Shown: positions 36,457-47,172, counted from the first letter of the stretch. The stretch is 64,000 nt of DNA from Pseudoalteromonas rubra (GCF_001482385.1 NZ_CP013611.1:4347501-4411500); one strand, 5' to 3'. The notes: generated by a model not told the origin, from the letters alone. Program-made: numbers and translations.

Positions 36457-37236
36457 ATGGAGTATCCCTTCGAACTCATTATTCAGGTACTCAGTGACTA
36501 TATGTTGCCGTTCATCAGGATCAGCTCGATGATTATGATAATGGCTGGTTTAGGGGCACAGAGTGTCCCAACCCGTATCAAGCTTGCTATGTCAGTCGTT
36601 GTGACTGTAGCGGTTGTTCCTGCTATTCCTCAGACCCAGTTTACCGACTTATTTTCTTTCGCCATGGTTCTGGTGGTGATGCATGAAATCATAGTTGGAG
36701 TCTCAATTGGGTTTGCTTCTATTCTGCTGTTAAATACGTTTATAGTCGCGGGGCAAATTCTGGCAATGCAAACGGGATTAGGTTTTGCCTCAGTGGTCGA
36801 TCCGGCCAATGGCCTGAGTGTACCGGCGGTCGGTCAGTTTTATCTGATCTTGGCGACATTGTTGTTTTTTGTTTTTAATGGCCACCTGATGATGATCAAG
36901 ATGGTGGTGTATAGTTTTCAGAGCTGGCCCATTGATGGCAGCTGGTGGGTGGTTGATAATTATTGGCAGATTGTGACCTGGGGCAGCTGGCTGTTTGCGA
37001 CTGCCTTGGCATTATCTTTGGCACCGCTAACCGCCATGCTATTGATCAATCTGTCATTCGGCATCATGACGCGCGCTGCACCGCAGATGAATATTTTCTC
37101 TGTGGGATTTGCTTTTACCATGGTATCGGGTTTGTTGATCATCTGGGCAACGATGGGGAACTTTGTGATCCAATACGAGTTTCAGTGGCTGAAAATGACA
37201 GAATTATTGTGTAACCTGATTGGTTGCACGGTGTAA
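36457..37236 (+). CDS. fliR: Flagellar export gate protein FliR
   Basis: This 259-residue, multi-spanning membrane protein completes the FliPQR gate. The GLGFASVVDPANG motif and the FGIMTRAAPQMNIFSVGF segment are diagnostic. The spacing is 6 bp from fliQ. Confidence 0.95.
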   Translation: MEYPFELIIQVLSDYMLPFIRISSMIMIMAGLGAQSVPTRIKLAMSVVVTVAVVPAIPQTQFTDLFSFAMVLVVMHEIIVGVSIGFASILLLNTFIVAGQILAMQTGLGFASVVDPANGLSVPAVGQFYLILATLLFFVFNGHLMMIKMVVYSFQSWPIDGSWWVVDNYWQIVTWGSWLFATALALSLAPLTAMLLINLSFGIMTRAAPQMNIFSVGFAFTMVSGLLIIWATMGNFVIQYEFQWLKMTELLCNLIGCTV

Positions 37237-37257
37237 TCGAGTAGCGGGAGCAAAACG

Positions 37258-38388
37258 ATGGCGGAAGATTCTGGTCAGGAACGTACGGAAGAACCCACAG
37301 ACAAGAAAATATCGGATGCCCGTAAGAAAGGGCAGGTTGCCCGCTCAAAAGAGCTGGGTACAACATTTGTGCTCATATTTTCTGCTGTTTCATTGCTGCT
37401 GTATGGCCCGGATATTGCCAAGGGGTTGTATAACATGATGGGTCGAATGTTTACGCTGAATCGTAACGAAACCTATGACACCACCAAAATGTTTTCTGTC
37501 TGGGGGGATGCTTTTTCCGAAATCATTTTTCCGCTGAGTATGTTTGTATTGATCATTATGGTTGCAGGGATCATTGGCAATACTCTGTTAGGCGGCTTTA
37601 ACTTTAGCTGGCAAGCCGCGGCACCCAAGCCAAGTAAAATGTCGCCAATGAAAGGCATTAAGCGGATGTTTGGGCCTCAGGCCGCGGTGGAATTGATTAA
37701 GTCGATCCTCAAGTTTGTGCTGGTGGCCGGGTTTGCGATATTGCTTATTAAGGTATTCTTTTACGAGATACTGCACCTTAGCATCGAGCAAATCCCGGGC
37801 AGCATTATGCACTCCCTGGAAATTCTGGCCTGGATGTTTCTGGCGCTGAGCTGCACCATGATCATTATTTCAGCGATTGATGCGCCATATCAGAGTTACA
37901 ATCACCATAAACAGCTCAAAATGACGCTACAAGAGGTCAAAGATGAGTATAAGAACTCGGAAGGTGATCCTCAGATTAAAGCCCGTATTCGGCGCACACA
38001 GCGTGAAATGTCACAACGACGGATGATGCAGGAAGTGCCTGATGCCGATGTGGTGGTCACCAACCCAACGCATTACTCTGTGGCGTTAAAATACGACACG
38101 GAAAAAGCGGGTGCACCCATGGTGATTGCCAAAGGCGTTGATGAACTGGCGATGCAGATCCGTAAAATAGCCAAAGGGAATGAAGTCCCGATTGTTGAAT
38201 CACCTGTTTTAACCCGCTCTTTGTATCATACGACCGAAGTGGGCGACCAAATCCCGCAAAAACTATTCACCGCCGTAGCCCAGGTGCTGGCCTACGTATT
38301 TCAATTGAAAAAGTTTAACAAGGGTCGCGGTAAGCGCCCGGTTGAATTAAGAAAAGACCTGCCCATTCCTGATGAACTGAAACACTAG
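37258..38388 (+). CDS. flhB: Flagellar export switch protein FlhB
   Basis: This 376-residue protein has a charged N-terminus, four membrane segments and a cytoplasmic domain with the autocleavage site NPTH at 269-272. After cleavage it interacts with FliK to change export specificity. It is the last gene before a new sigma-54 promoter. A separate homologue of only its C-terminal part is encoded at 55038. Confidence 0.95.
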   Translation: MAEDSGQERTEEPTDKKISDARKKGQVARSKELGTTFVLIFSAVSLLLYGPDIAKGLYNMMGRMFTLNRNETYDTTKMFSVWGDAFSEIIFPLSMFVLIIMVAGIIGNTLLGGFNFSWQAAAPKPSKMSPMKGIKRMFGPQAAVELIKSILKFVLVAGFAILLIKVFFYEILHLSIEQIPGSIMHSLEILAWMFLALSCTMIIISAIDAPYQSYNHHKQLKMTLQEVKDEYKNSEGDPQIKARIRRTQREMSQRRMMQEVPDADVVVTNPTHYSVALKYDTEKAGAPMVIAKGVDELAMQIRKIAKGNEVPIVESPVLTRSLYHTTEVGDQIPQKLFTAVAQVLAYVFQLKKFNKGRGKRPVELRKDLPIPDELKH

Positions 38389-38394
38389 TCTAGT

Positions 38395-38410
38395 TGGTAT
38401 TAAACTTGCT
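38395..38410 (+). promoter_or_regulatory. Sigma-54 promoter of the flhA operon
   Basis: TGGTATTAAACTTGCT has GG and GC at the 12-base offset and a perfect TTGCT -12 box. It begins 7 bp after the flhB stop and lies 39 bp before flhA. It should drive flhAFG-fliA and possibly the che genes. Confidence 0.8.
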
Positions 38411-38448
38411 TTAATGTAACTGCGTCAATAATTTGTGGTTTGTAAGTT

Positions 38449-40545
38449 ATGGATTTTAAAGCGGTTTTACAACAGATTAATCGAGATAAAAAAGAATATG
38501 CCAAAGGGGTCGGTACACCGGTACTGGTTCTGGCTGCATTGGGCATGGTGGTCCTGCCTATGCCGCCATTTTTGCTCGATATCTTATTCTCATTCAATAT
38601 CGCACTGGCCCTCGTGGTGCTGTTGGTGACGGTTTACACCATGAAACCGCTTGAATTCGGTATGTTTCCATCGGTGCTACTGATTGCGACTATTTTACGT
38701 CTGGCACTGAACGTTGCCAGTACCCGGGTGGTATTGTTGGAGGGTCATAACGGCGGTGACGCAGCCGGTAAAGTGATCGAAGCATTCGGCTCCGTTGTGA
38801 TTGGCGGTAACTATGCGGTTGGTCTGGTGGTCTTCCTGATTTTAATCATCATTAACTTTGTGGTTATCACCAAAGGTGCCGGTCGTATCTCCGAAGTATC
38901 TGCACGTTTTACCCTGGATGCAATGCCGGGTAAACAGATGGCGATTGACGCAGATTTGAATGCCGGATTTATCTCCGCAGACGAAGCGAGAACCAGACGT
39001 GAAGAAGTAACTCGTGAGGCCGACTTCTATGGTTCGATGGATGGTGCCAGTAAATTCGTAAAAGGGGATGCCATCGCAGGCATCGTTATCCTGGCAATTA
39101 ACATCATTGGCGGTTTATTCGTAGGTATGGTGCAGCATGATCTGTCATTTGGCCGGGCTATGGAAGTATACACCCTGTTGACCATAGGTGACGGCCTGGT
39201 TGCCCAGCTTCCTTCTCTGTTACTGTCGATTGGTACTGCGATTGTGGTGACGCGTCAGAATGAATCGCACAACATGGGTGAGCAAATGACGCAGCAGCTG
39301 GGCAATGAAAAATCTTTGTCTATCGCTGCGGGGATCCTGATTGTTATGGGACTCGTACCTGGCATGCCTCATGTTGCCTTCCTCGGTCTGGGTGCCCTGA
39401 TCGGATATCTGGCTTACTACTCACATCAACAAAAAATTAAAGCACAAGAGCAGGAAGCTGAAGAATCGAAAGGTGGCGCGGTTGCGTCTCAGCAGCAGGA
39501 ACAAAAAGAGCTGGGCTGGGATGATGTACAGCCAGTCGATGTAATTGGCCTGGAAGTGGGGTATCGCCTGATCCCGCTGGTTGATCAATCGCAAGGTGGT
39601 GAGCTGTTAAACCGCATCAAAGGGGTACGTAAAAAGCTATCTCAGGAACTGGGCTTTTTGGTTCCGCCTGTACATATCCGCGATAACCTGGAGCTGGATC
39701 CAAATGCATATCGTATCACTTTGATGGGTGTGGGTTCCGGAGATGGTGAGCTGAAGCATGGTGATGAGCTGGCCATCAACCCAGGTCAGGTTTTTGGTCC
39801 AATTAATGGCGTGGCGACTAAAGATCCGGCGTTTGGCTTGGAAGCGGTATGGATCAAACCAGAGCAAAAAGACGAAGCTCATTCTCTTGGCTACACAGTG
39901 GTTGATGCAGCGACGGTCGTAGCGACACATATCAGTCAGCTGTTGACTAATAACGCGTCTTTACTGCTGGGGCATGAAGAGGTGCAGAACCTGCTTGATA
40001 TGCTGGCTAAGAGTCACCCTCGTCTGGTGGAAGGTCTGGTACCAGATATCCTGCCACTCACTACGATTGTAAAAGTACTGCAAAACTTGCTGAATGAAGG
40101 TGTTGCAATTCGTGATATGCGCTCCATTGTTCAGACCCTGGTTGAGTATGGCCCACGCAGTCAGGACCCGGATGTACTGACGGCAGCAGTGCGTATTTCA
40201 CTGCGTCGACTGATTGTTCAGGATGCGGTCGGTGGGGCTGAAGAAATCCCTGTCATAACATTGGCGCCTGAGTTGGAACAGATGTTGCATAAGTCTCTAC
40301 AGAACGCAGGTGATGAGGGGGCAGGCATAGAGCCAGGCCTTGCAGAGCGGCTTCAAGGTTCATTAAGAGAAGCCCATCAAACGCAAGAAATGCTCGGCGA
40401 GCCGTCCATCTTATTAACCTCAGGTATGTTAAGAAGTGTGCTGTCAAGATTTGTAAAACACACCATACCGGGACTGAGAGTGATGTCATATCAGGAAGTA
40501 CCGGATGAGAGACAAATCAAGATAGTGAGCTCAGTTGGACAGTAG
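38449..40545 (+). CDS. flhA: Flagellar export gate protein FlhA
   Basis: This 698-residue protein has eight membrane segments in its first half, with the FHIPEP-type motif (MPPFLLDILFSFN) and the cytoplasmic loop RFTLDAMPGKQMAIDADLNAG. A large cytosolic domain forms the nonameric export platform (from about residue 350). The length is standard. Confidence 0.96.
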   Translation: MDFKAVLQQINRDKKEYAKGVGTPVLVLAALGMVVLPMPPFLLDILFSFNIALALVVLLVTVYTMKPLEFGMFPSVLLIATILRLALNVASTRVVLLEGHNGGDAAGKVIEAFGSVVIGGNYAVGLVVFLILIIINFVVITKGAGRISEVSARFTLDAMPGKQMAIDADLNAGFISADEARTRREEVTREADFYGSMDGASKFVKGDAIAGIVILAINIIGGLFVGMVQHDLSFGRAMEVYTLLTIGDGLVAQLPSLLLSIGTAIVVTRQNESHNMGEQMTQQLGNEKSLSIAAGILIVMGLVPGMPHVAFLGLGALIGYLAYYSHQQKIKAQEQEAEESKGGAVASQQQEQKELGWDDVQPVDVIGLEVGYRLIPLVDQSQGGELLNRIKGVRKKLSQELGFLVPPVHIRDNLELDPNAYRITLMGVGSGDGELKHGDELAINPGQVFGPINGVATKDPAFGLEAVWIKPEQKDEAHSLGYTVVDAATVVATHISQLLTNNASLLLGHEEVQNLLDMLAKSHPRLVEGLVPDILPLTTIVKVLQNLLNEGVAIRDMRSIVQTLVEYGPRSQDPDVLTAAVRISLRRLIVQDAVGGAEEIPVITLAPELEQMLHKSLQNAGDEGAGIEPGLAERLQGSLREAHQTQEMLGEPSILLTSGMLRSVLSRFVKHTIPGLRVMSYQEVPDERQIKIVSSVGQ

Positions 40546-40565
40546 AGGACTAGAAGGGGCTGACC

Positions 40566-42098
40566 ATGAAGATTAAACGTTTTTTTGCAAAAGATATGCG
40601 TACCGCTTTAAAAGAAGTGAAAGAAGAGCTAGGTGCAGATGCAGTGATCATGTCAAATAAAAAACTGGCAGATGGCGTTGAAATCGTCGCTGCAGTAGAC
40701 AATGATCGGACACCAGCTCCACAGCCTCAGGCGGCGCAGTCAGCTCCTCAGCAAAGCGCAGCGCAGGCTGCTCCTCGTCAGGCAACCCCTGGGCAAAGTG
40801 CCCAGCACAGTTACAGTCAGCCTGCCAGAATGGTTCGTCCTCAACCGCGTCGTGCAGAGCCTCAGAAGCAGGCGCAGGTTGCAGACAGTCTTGAAGCCTT
40901 GCTTGAGCGCCAAGCCCCTCGTCCTAAGTCGCCCGAGCTTGCTTCTATGTTTTCTCAGTCTGGCATTAACACAGATGACATGTTTGGCGCTCAGCAACGT
41001 AACGAAGCACCAGCAAAAGCTGCGCCTCAGGCTGCGCGTCAACCGCGTTATGAAGCACAAAGTCATGATTTTGATAGCCGTGATGCAGCCACTTCCTGGG
41101 AATTTGGAGATGACCTTGATCAGGGCTTTGGTGACGAACCTGCGGCACAGAAAAAAACCAACGACGATGAAATGTCTTCCATGCGTGATGAAATGAACGC
41201 CATCCGTCAGCTACTTGAATTCCAGTTATCTGGATTGATGAATCAGGAAATGGCACGTCGTGATCCAACCCGCGCTTGTCTGGTTGAGCGTCTTAAAGGC
41301 ATGGGAATTGGTGCGGAAGTCGCAGAGCAGATGGCTTGTTTTATCCCTGATGACGTTTCTCGAAAAGAAGCGTGGAACGCACTGCTGAATATGGTTGTCA
41401 ATCAAATGCATACAACAAACAACGATATTCTGCGTCAGGGCGGTGTATATGCCATGGTCGGACCAACAGGAGTTGGTAAAACCACTACAGTTGCAAAATT
41501 GGCAGCGCTGGGCGCACAGAAATATGGTGCCGATAATGTGGCACTGATCACAACGGATACCTATCGTATCGGTGCTTACGAGCAACTGGCAACCTATGGT
41601 CGGATCATTGGCTGTCCTGTTAAGCAAGTAAAAGATGCCAATGAACTTGCAGAGGTTCTTTATCATTTACGCAATAAGCGTCTAATATTAATAGACACGG
41701 CGGGGATGAGTCAGCGTGACTTACGCTTGACGGAGCAGCTAAACACCCTGATGCGCAGTAGCCGTGTTGACATTCGCAGCTACCTGGTATTAAGTGCGAC
41801 TGCTCAGATGCATGTACTGCAAGAAACCGTAAACCACTTTAAAAAAGTCAATTTAAGTGGTTGTATTTTTACAAAACTTGATGAAAGTCTAAGTTTAGGT
41901 GAGATAATTAGCATAGCGATTCAAAATCGTCTGCCAATAGGGTATCTTACCAATGGTCAGCGAGTGCCTGAAGACATTCGCGTGGCAAACGCTCAGAAGT
42001 TAGTCAAAAAGGCTGAGCAATTGTATTTAAAGAGAACAAAAGCACAACATTCGCGACGTGTACCAGTGGCGTCCCAGACAGTAGGAATGTATGATTAA
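40566..42098 (+). CDS. flhF: Polar flagellar GTPase FlhF
   Basis: This 510-residue SRP-type GTPase places the flagellum at the cell pole. The N-terminal B domain is followed by a long Gln/Ala/Pro-rich linker (about 45-200). The NG domain has Walker A GPTGVGKTT (near 300), TTDTYRIGAYEQL and the DTAGMSQRD motif. It overlaps flhG by 8 bp; FlhG antagonises it to keep flagellar number low. Confidence 0.95.
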   Translation: MKIKRFFAKDMRTALKEVKEELGADAVIMSNKKLADGVEIVAAVDNDRTPAPQPQAAQSAPQQSAAQAAPRQATPGQSAQHSYSQPARMVRPQPRRAEPQKQAQVADSLEALLERQAPRPKSPELASMFSQSGINTDDMFGAQQRNEAPAKAAPQAARQPRYEAQSHDFDSRDAATSWEFGDDLDQGFGDEPAAQKKTNDDEMSSMRDEMNAIRQLLEFQLSGLMNQEMARRDPTRACLVERLKGMGIGAEVAEQMACFIPDDVSRKEAWNALLNMVVNQMHTTNNDILRQGGVYAMVGPTGVGKTTTVAKLAALGAQKYGADNVALITTDTYRIGAYEQLATYGRIIGCPVKQVKDANELAEVLYHLRNKRLILIDTAGMSQRDLRLTEQLNTLMRSSRVDIRSYLVLSATAQMHVLQETVNHFKKVNLSGCIFTKLDESLSLGEIISIAIQNRLPIGYLTNGQRVPEDIRVANAQKLVKKAEQLYLKRTKAQHSRRVPVASQTVGMYD

Positions 42099-42951
42099 TA
42101 CAGTTTTAGATCAAGCAAGTGGCCTGCGGAGAATGAACCAAAAAAATAACCACAGTGTAAAAGTAATCGCAGTGACTGGTGGTAAAGGTGGAGTAGGTAA
42201 AACCAATGTATCCCTCAACACTGCCATCGCGTTGGGACAGCAGGGTAATCGGGTCTTGGTGCTTGATGCTGACTTAGGTCTGGCTAACTGTGATGTCATG
42301 CTAGGTTTGAGGGTTGAGAAAAATTTATCTCATGTATTGTCCGGCGAATGCGAGCTAGACGAAATTTTGGTAGAGGGTCCGGCTGGGATCCGTATCGTGC
42401 CTGCAACGTCAGGCTCACAAAATATGGTCGAATTAACGCCTGCCGAGCACGCAGGCTTGATCCGTGCCTTCAGTGAGCTTAGCAGCGAGTTTGATATTTT
42501 AATCGTCGATACGGCGGCTGGCATTTCAGACATGGTGCTGAGTTTCTCTCGTGCTGCACAGGATGTACTGGTTGTAGTGTGTGACGAGCCGACTTCTATT
42601 ACTGATGCATATGCGCTTATCAAAGTATTAAGCCGTGAACATGGCGTCTACAAGTTCAAAATTGTGGCCAATATGGTGCGCAGCTTAAGAGAAGGGCAGG
42701 AGTTATTTGCTAAGCTGTCCAAGGTTACAGACCGATTTTTAGATGTCGCTTTAGAGCTGGTTGCAACGATCCCATTCGACGAAAATATGCGTAAATCTTC
42801 ACGCCGTCAAAAAACCATCGTTGAGCTTTATCCTAATTCACCTGCTGCTGTGGCATTTAGAGGCCTGGCAAGCAAAGCTGTCAAGTGGCCCATTCCCCAC
42901 CAACCTTCAGGTCATTTGGAATTCTTTATTGAGCAATTGGTAAACGGTTAA
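42091..42951 (+). CDS. flhG: Flagellar number regulator FlhG/FleN
   Basis: This 286-residue MinD-like ATPase has the deviant Walker A GGKGGVGKTN, LDADLGLANCD and DTAAGISD. A short N-terminal DQASGLRRM segment matches the FlhF-activating helix of FlhG. It limits flagellar number through FlhF and FlrA. Confidence 0.95.
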   Translation: MINTVLDQASGLRRMNQKNNHSVKVIAVTGGKGGVGKTNVSLNTAIALGQQGNRVLVLDADLGLANCDVMLGLRVEKNLSHVLSGECELDEILVEGPAGIRIVPATSGSQNMVELTPAEHAGLIRAFSELSSEFDILIVDTAAGISDMVLSFSRAAQDVLVVVCDEPTSITDAYALIKVLSREHGVYKFKIVANMVRSLREGQELFAKLSKVTDRFLDVALELVATIPFDENMRKSSRRQKTIVELYPNSPAAVAFRGLASKAVKWPIPHQPSGHLEFFIEQLVNG

Positions 42952-42953
42952 AG

Positions 42954-43688
42954 ATGGCTTCACCGGTCAACCGCATGGCGGGATATAAAACGACAGACCA
43001 CCTACATAAGGTGGTGGAACGTCATACGCCTTTAGTGAAAAAGGTGGCCTGTCATTTGTTAGCCAGATTACCAGCCAGTGTTCAGCTCGATGATTTAGTC
43101 CAGTCAGGTATGATTGGACTGATAGAAGCCTGCAAAAATTTTGACGCGAGCAAAGGGGCGAGCTTTGAAACTTTTGCAGGAATTCGAATTCGTGGCGCAA
43201 TGATTGACGAGATCCGCCGTGGTGACTGGGCGCCCCGCTCGGTACACAAAAACGGTCGCATGGTTGCAGAGGCCATTGCTGAGCTAGAAGCACAGCTTGG
43301 ACGGGAACCAAAAGATACTGAAATCGCTGAAAAACTTGATATTACGCTAGATGAGTACCATCATATTTTACATGATGTCAATGCAAGTAAAGTGATCGGC
43401 ATCGAAGACTTGGGGGTAGATGAAGACGTAATTTCTCCCGCAGGCAACGATTTTGCGCTAGACAAACCATTCAATAATGTTAAAAATGAGCGCTTTAACG
43501 AATCGTTAGTCAATGCGATCAAGACTTTACCTGAGCGCGATGCTTTGGTGTTGTCTTTGTATTATAACGATGAGATGAATTTAAAAGAGATTGGTGCGAT
43601 CTTAGAGGTCAGCGAATCTCGAGTGAGTCAGATTCACGGTCAAGCAATGATCAAGCTTCGTGCGAAGATCAATGACTGGATCAATTAG
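42954..43688 (+). CDS. fliA: Flagellar sigma factor FliA (sigma-28)
   Basis: This 244-residue sigma factor drives late flagellar genes. Region 2 (LDDLVQSGMIGLIEACKNFD, then FETFAGIRIRGAMIDEIR) and region 4 (LPERDALVLSLYYNDEM, then SESRVSQIHGQA) are intact. Its activity is normally held back by FlgM, which is not encoded here. Confidence 0.95.
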   Translation: MASPVNRMAGYKTTDHLHKVVERHTPLVKKVACHLLARLPASVQLDDLVQSGMIGLIEACKNFDASKGASFETFAGIRIRGAMIDEIRRGDWAPRSVHKNGRMVAEAIAELEAQLGREPKDTEIAEKLDITLDEYHHILHDVNASKVIGIEDLGVDEDVISPAGNDFALDKPFNNVKNERFNESLVNAIKTLPERDALVLSLYYNDEMNLKEIGAILEVSESRVSQIHGQAMIKLRAKINDWIN

Positions 43689-43731
43689 AGTTAGTTTTAC
43701 AATATAGGTTCAAACCTCACCGGAGGAAGTT

Positions 43732-44115
43732 TTGGATAAGAACATGAAAATTCTCGTGGTTGATGATTTTTCTACGATGAGAAGAATAATCAAAAACCTG
43801 CTAAGAGACTTAGGCTTTACCAATGTTCAAGAGGCTGATGATGGCAGTACGGCACTTCCAATGTTGCAAAATCAGGAATTCGACTTCGTCGTAACTGACT
43901 GGAATATGCCAGGCATGCAAGGTATCGATTTGCTTCGTGCAATTCGTGCTGATGATAAGCTTAAACACATCCCAGTACTCATGGTTACAGCGGAAGCGAA
44001 AAAAGAACAAATCGTTGCTGCTGCCCAGGCTGGAGTTAATGGTTACATCGTTAAGCCGTTTACGGCAGGCACCCTGAAAACCAAACTAGAAAAAGTGTTC
44101 GAACGTTTAGGCTAG
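43732..44115 (+). CDS. cheY: Chemotaxis response regulator CheY
   Basis: This 127-residue single receiver domain has acidic pocket residues Asp11 and Asp12, phospho-acceptor Asp56, Thr86 and Lys108. The TTG start at 43732 is favoured because GGAGG lies five bases upstream; the ATG four codons later would be too far from it. Phosphorylated by CheA, it binds the FliM N-terminal peptide. Confidence 0.95.
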   Translation: MDKNMKILVVDDFSTMRRIIKNLLRDLGFTNVQEADDGSTALPMLQNQEFDFVVTDWNMPGMQGIDLLRAIRADDKLKHIPVLMVTAEAKKEQIVAAAQAGVNGYIVKPFTAGTLKTKLEKVFERLG

Positions 44116-44134
44116 TATTGATAAGGGTAGGCTT

Positions 44135-44905
44135 ATGTCAACATCTTCTGTGCCACAGATAACTCTGGAACAGGCTAAACTGCTCGTTGAATACCTTGAA
44201 CAAGGTGAGCAGGAAAAGGCTGATGAGATATTAATTGAGGCCACCAATAAAGAACAATCAGAGCTTTTTGCTGAAGTGGGGAAGCTAACTCGACAACTTC
44301 ATGAATCGTTGAAGAATTTTGAGTTAGATACCCGTTTAGCTGATCTCACGACAGAAGCCATTCCAGATGCCAAGCAGCGCCTTAATTACGTCATGGAGAT
44401 GACCGAAAGCGCTGCCAATAAAACCATGGATGCCGTAGAAGCAAGTCTTCCCTTAGCCCAAGAACTAGCCGATGAACTCTCTGAAATTAAGCCCACCTGG
44501 GACAGATTAATGAGCCGGGATATCCAGCTTGGAGAGTTCAAATCCTTGTGCCACGATCTTGACAGTTTTATGCAGTCGTCAAAAGGCCGTACAGATGAAT
44601 TACAAAATCTGATGACCAATGTGTTGATGGCACAAGATTATCAAGATTTAACCGGACAGGTTATCCGGCGTGTCATTGAGTTGGTTCGTGAAGTTGAAGA
44701 CAGCCTAATTCACTTGTTGACCGTATTCGGCAGCGCAGATGAAAGTCAACAAACTGCAGCCCAGCCACAGGCACAAACTACAGCCCCCGCCGTTACTGAC
44801 GAGTTATCAGGTCCTGAGGGTCCAATTTTGGACGCTGAGTCTCGAGATGATGTCGTATCTGGGCAGGATGAAGTTGATGACCTGTTGTCTAGTTTGGGCT
44901 TCTAA
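44135..44905 (+). CDS. cheZ: Chemotaxis phosphatase CheZ
   Basis: This 256-residue helical protein dephosphorylates CheY. The long helical hairpin contains the catalytic-region segment MAQDYQDLTGQVI (catalytic Gln expected in this stretch). A flexible Gln/Ala linker leads to the C-terminal CheY-binding peptide QDEVDDLLSSLGF (244-256). Confidence 0.94.
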   Translation: MSTSSVPQITLEQAKLLVEYLEQGEQEKADEILIEATNKEQSELFAEVGKLTRQLHESLKNFELDTRLADLTTEAIPDAKQRLNYVMEMTESAANKTMDAVEASLPLAQELADELSEIKPTWDRLMSRDIQLGEFKSLCHDLDSFMQSSKGRTDELQNLMTNVLMAQDYQDLTGQVIRRVIELVREVEDSLIHLLTVFGSADESQQTAAQPQAQTTAPAVTDELSGPEGPILDAESRDDVVSGQDEVDDLLSSLGF

Positions 44906-44920
44906 TAGGAGAGTATGCGA

Positions 44921-47149
44921 ATGAGCTTTGAAGTCGATGAAGATATCTTACAAGACTTTCTTGTTGAAGCTGGGGAAATACTCGAACTGTTATCTGAGCA
45001 GCTTGTCGAACTAGAAAACAACCCGGAAGATAAAGAGCTGTTAAATGCGATTTTCCGTGGTTTCCATACCGTTAAAGGGGGCGCAGGCTTCCTGAGCATG
45101 ACTGAGTTGGTAGACGCTTGTCACGGTGCGGAAAACGTGTTTGATGTCCTGCGTCAGGGACAGCGTCAGGTAACACCAGAATTGATGGATGTGATTTTGC
45201 AATCACTCGATACCATCAATGAAATGTTCTCGTGTATTCAAAACAGAGAGCAACCAGATCCCGCTGATCCACACTTACTGGAAGTTTTACATCAGCTCAG
45301 TCAGCCAGAATCAGCAGACGAAGTGATTACTGCCCCTGCTGTAGCAGAGCCTGAACCGGTTGTGGCGACACCCAGTGCGGATGATGTGCTGTTTGACGCA
45401 CCTGCGGATCCCGTTGATGAATCTGCAAGTGACAGCGCGGACAGCATAGACGAGATTTCTGAAGAAGAATTCGAGAGCTTGCTCGATGAATTACATGGCT
45501 CAGGTAATGGACCCTCAGTTGCATCGCAAGAACCTGCCGCAACAAGTACAACACCGGCTCCATCAAGCAGCGATGATGGCGACATTACCGATGATGAATT
45601 TGACAGCTTGCTGGATGAGTTGCACGGAGTTGGGAAATTTGGTGCGACCGCAGAGCAAGCGCCAGCTGAGCAGCCGAAGGCGCCGGCCCAACCTGCTGCG
45701 TCAGAGCCGCCGAAAGCATCTGGCGGTGATGATGATGAAATCAATGATGACGAATTTGAAGCTTTACTGGATGAGTTGCACGGAAAAGGGCAAGCACCAA
45801 AATCAACGGAAGCGGAAGTAGCAGCGCCGAAAGAAGCGCCCAAAGCGCCCCCTGAACCTAAGCCAGCTGCACCTGTGGCTAAGGCACCCAGTGCACCGGC
45901 TACCAAGGCACCTGCGAAACCAGCAGCTGAGAGTAAACCTGCGGCCGATAATAAAGCCGCCGCTAAGAAACCAGCAGCACAGGCAGAAACAACCGTTCGG
46001 GTTGATACTAAGCGCCTGGATGAGATCATGAACATGGTCGGTGAGCTGGTGTTGGTGCGTAACCGGTTAGTTAGCTTGGCTAATAACTCTAACAGTGAAG
46101 CCATGGGTAAAGCCATTTCCAATCTCGATGTGGTGACCGCCGATCTTCAGGGTGCGGTTATGAAAACCCGGATGCAGCCAATCAAGAAAGTGTTTGGTCG
46201 TTTCCCCCGGGTGGTTCGAGACTTGGCTCGTAGCCTCAAGAAAGACATAAGTCTGGTACTGGAAGGGGAAGACACCGATCTGGATAAAAACCTGGTAGAG
46301 GCACTTGCGGATCCTTTGGTTCACTTGGTTCGTAACTCAGTGGATCACGGTATTGAAATGCCGGATGTTCGTGAAGCAGCAGGTAAATCAAGAACCGGTA
46401 CTGTGACCTTATCAGCCTCTCAAGAGGGTGATCATATTCTACTGACCATTCGTGATGATGGTGCAGGTATGGACCCAGAGAAATTGAAGAAGATTGCGAT
46501 AAGCAAAGGGGTTATCGATTCTGACCAGGCAAGTCGCTTGTCAGATAATGAGGCCTACAATCTGATCTTCGCACCAGGTTTCTCAACAAAAGAACAAATT
46601 TCTGACATCTCAGGCCGAGGTGTTGGTATGGATGTGGTCAAAACTAAAATCACCCAGTTAAATGGTTCCGTGAACATTCAGTCAGAGCTGGGTGTGGGTA
46701 CCATACTGGAAATTAAAGTACCACTGACATTGGCCATTCTGCCAACATTGATGGTGATGATTGGTCAGCAAACATTTGCACTGCCGCTGGCTGGGGTTAG
46801 TGAAATATTCCACCTTGATTTGACCAAGACCAACGTGGTTGATGGTCAATTGACTATCATAGTGCGTGAAAAAGCAATCCCACTGTTTTATCTGGAGCAC
46901 TGGTTAGTAAAAGGTGCCGACAGAGGCGCCAGAAAAGCAGAAGGGCATGTGGTAATCGTTCAGATGGGTACTAAGCAAGTAGGCTTTGTGGTTGACTCTC
47001 TGATAGGTCAGGAAGAAGTGGTAATTAAACCGCTTGATGCCTTATTGCAAGGTACCCCGGGTATGGCTGGTGCGACTATCACATCTGATGGTGGCATCGC
47101 GCTCATTCTGGACGTCCCCAGCATGTTAAAATATTACGCCGGCAAGTAA
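44921..47149 (+). CDS. cheA: Chemotaxis histidine kinase CheA
   Basis: This 742-residue kinase has an Hpt domain with phospho-His49 ([11 protein letters not shown]), a linker of about 235 residues, then dimerisation (from about 360), ATPase ([11 protein letters not shown]) and CheW-like regulatory domains. No obvious globular P2 domain is seen. Instead the linker carries three repeats ending LLDELHG at 178-193, 221-236 and 273-288, followed by an Ala/Pro/Lys-rich stretch. The start at 44921 is chosen because AGGAG lies eight bases upstream; the ATG at 44915 would be only two bases from it. Confidence 0.95.
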   Translation: MSFEVDEDILQDFLVEAGEILELLSEQLVELENNPEDKELLNAIFRGFHTVKGGAGFLSMTELVDACHGAENVFDVLRQGQRQVTPELMDVILQSLDTINEMFSCIQNREQPDPADPHLLEVLHQLSQPESADEVITAPAVAEPEPVVATPSADDVLFDAPADPVDESASDSADSIDEISEEEFESLLDELHGSGNGPSVASQEPAATSTTPAPSSSDDGDITDDEFDSLLDELHGVGKFGATAEQAPAEQPKAPAQPAASEPPKASGGDDDEINDDEFEALLDELHGKGQAPKSTEAEVAAPKEAPKAPPEPKPAAPVAKAPSAPATKAPAKPAAESKPAADNKAAAKKPAAQAETTVRVDTKRLDEIMNMVGELVLVRNRLVSLANNSNSEAMGKAISNLDVVTADLQGAVMKTRMQPIKKVFGRFPRVVRDLARSLKKDISLVLEGEDTDLDKNLVEALADPLVHLVRNSVDHGIEMPDVREAAGKSRTGTVTLSASQEGDHILLTIRDDGAGMDPEKLKKIAISKGVIDSDQASRLSDNEAYNLIFAPGFSTKEQISDISGRGVGMDVVKTKITQLNGSVNIQSELGVGTILEIKVPLTLAILPTLMVMIGQQTFALPLAGVSEIFHLDLTKTNVVDGQLTIIVREKAIPLFYLEHWLVKGADRGARKAEGHVVIVQMGTKQVGFVVDSLIGQEEVVIKPLDALLQGTPGMAGATITSDGGIALILDVPSMLKYYAGK
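45452..45784 (+). repeat. Three-copy peptide repeat in the CheA linker
   Basis: Three 16-residue copies with the pattern (E/D)I-x-(D/E)(D/E)EF-(D/E)-(S/A)LLDELHG start at CheA residues 178, 221 and 273. They are separated by low-complexity spacers of 27 and 36 residues. The core resembles the CheY-binding peptides of FliM and CheZ in this same window. Confidence 0.85.
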
Positions 47150-47172
47150 TTGCCCGGCGCATTTATACCGAC

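Noticed and set aside
45301..46122. Long minus-strand reading frame (273 codons) inside cheA
   Set aside because: It is the complement of the Ala/Pro-rich linker of a certain cheA gene and has Ser/Ala low complexity with no ribosome binding site.
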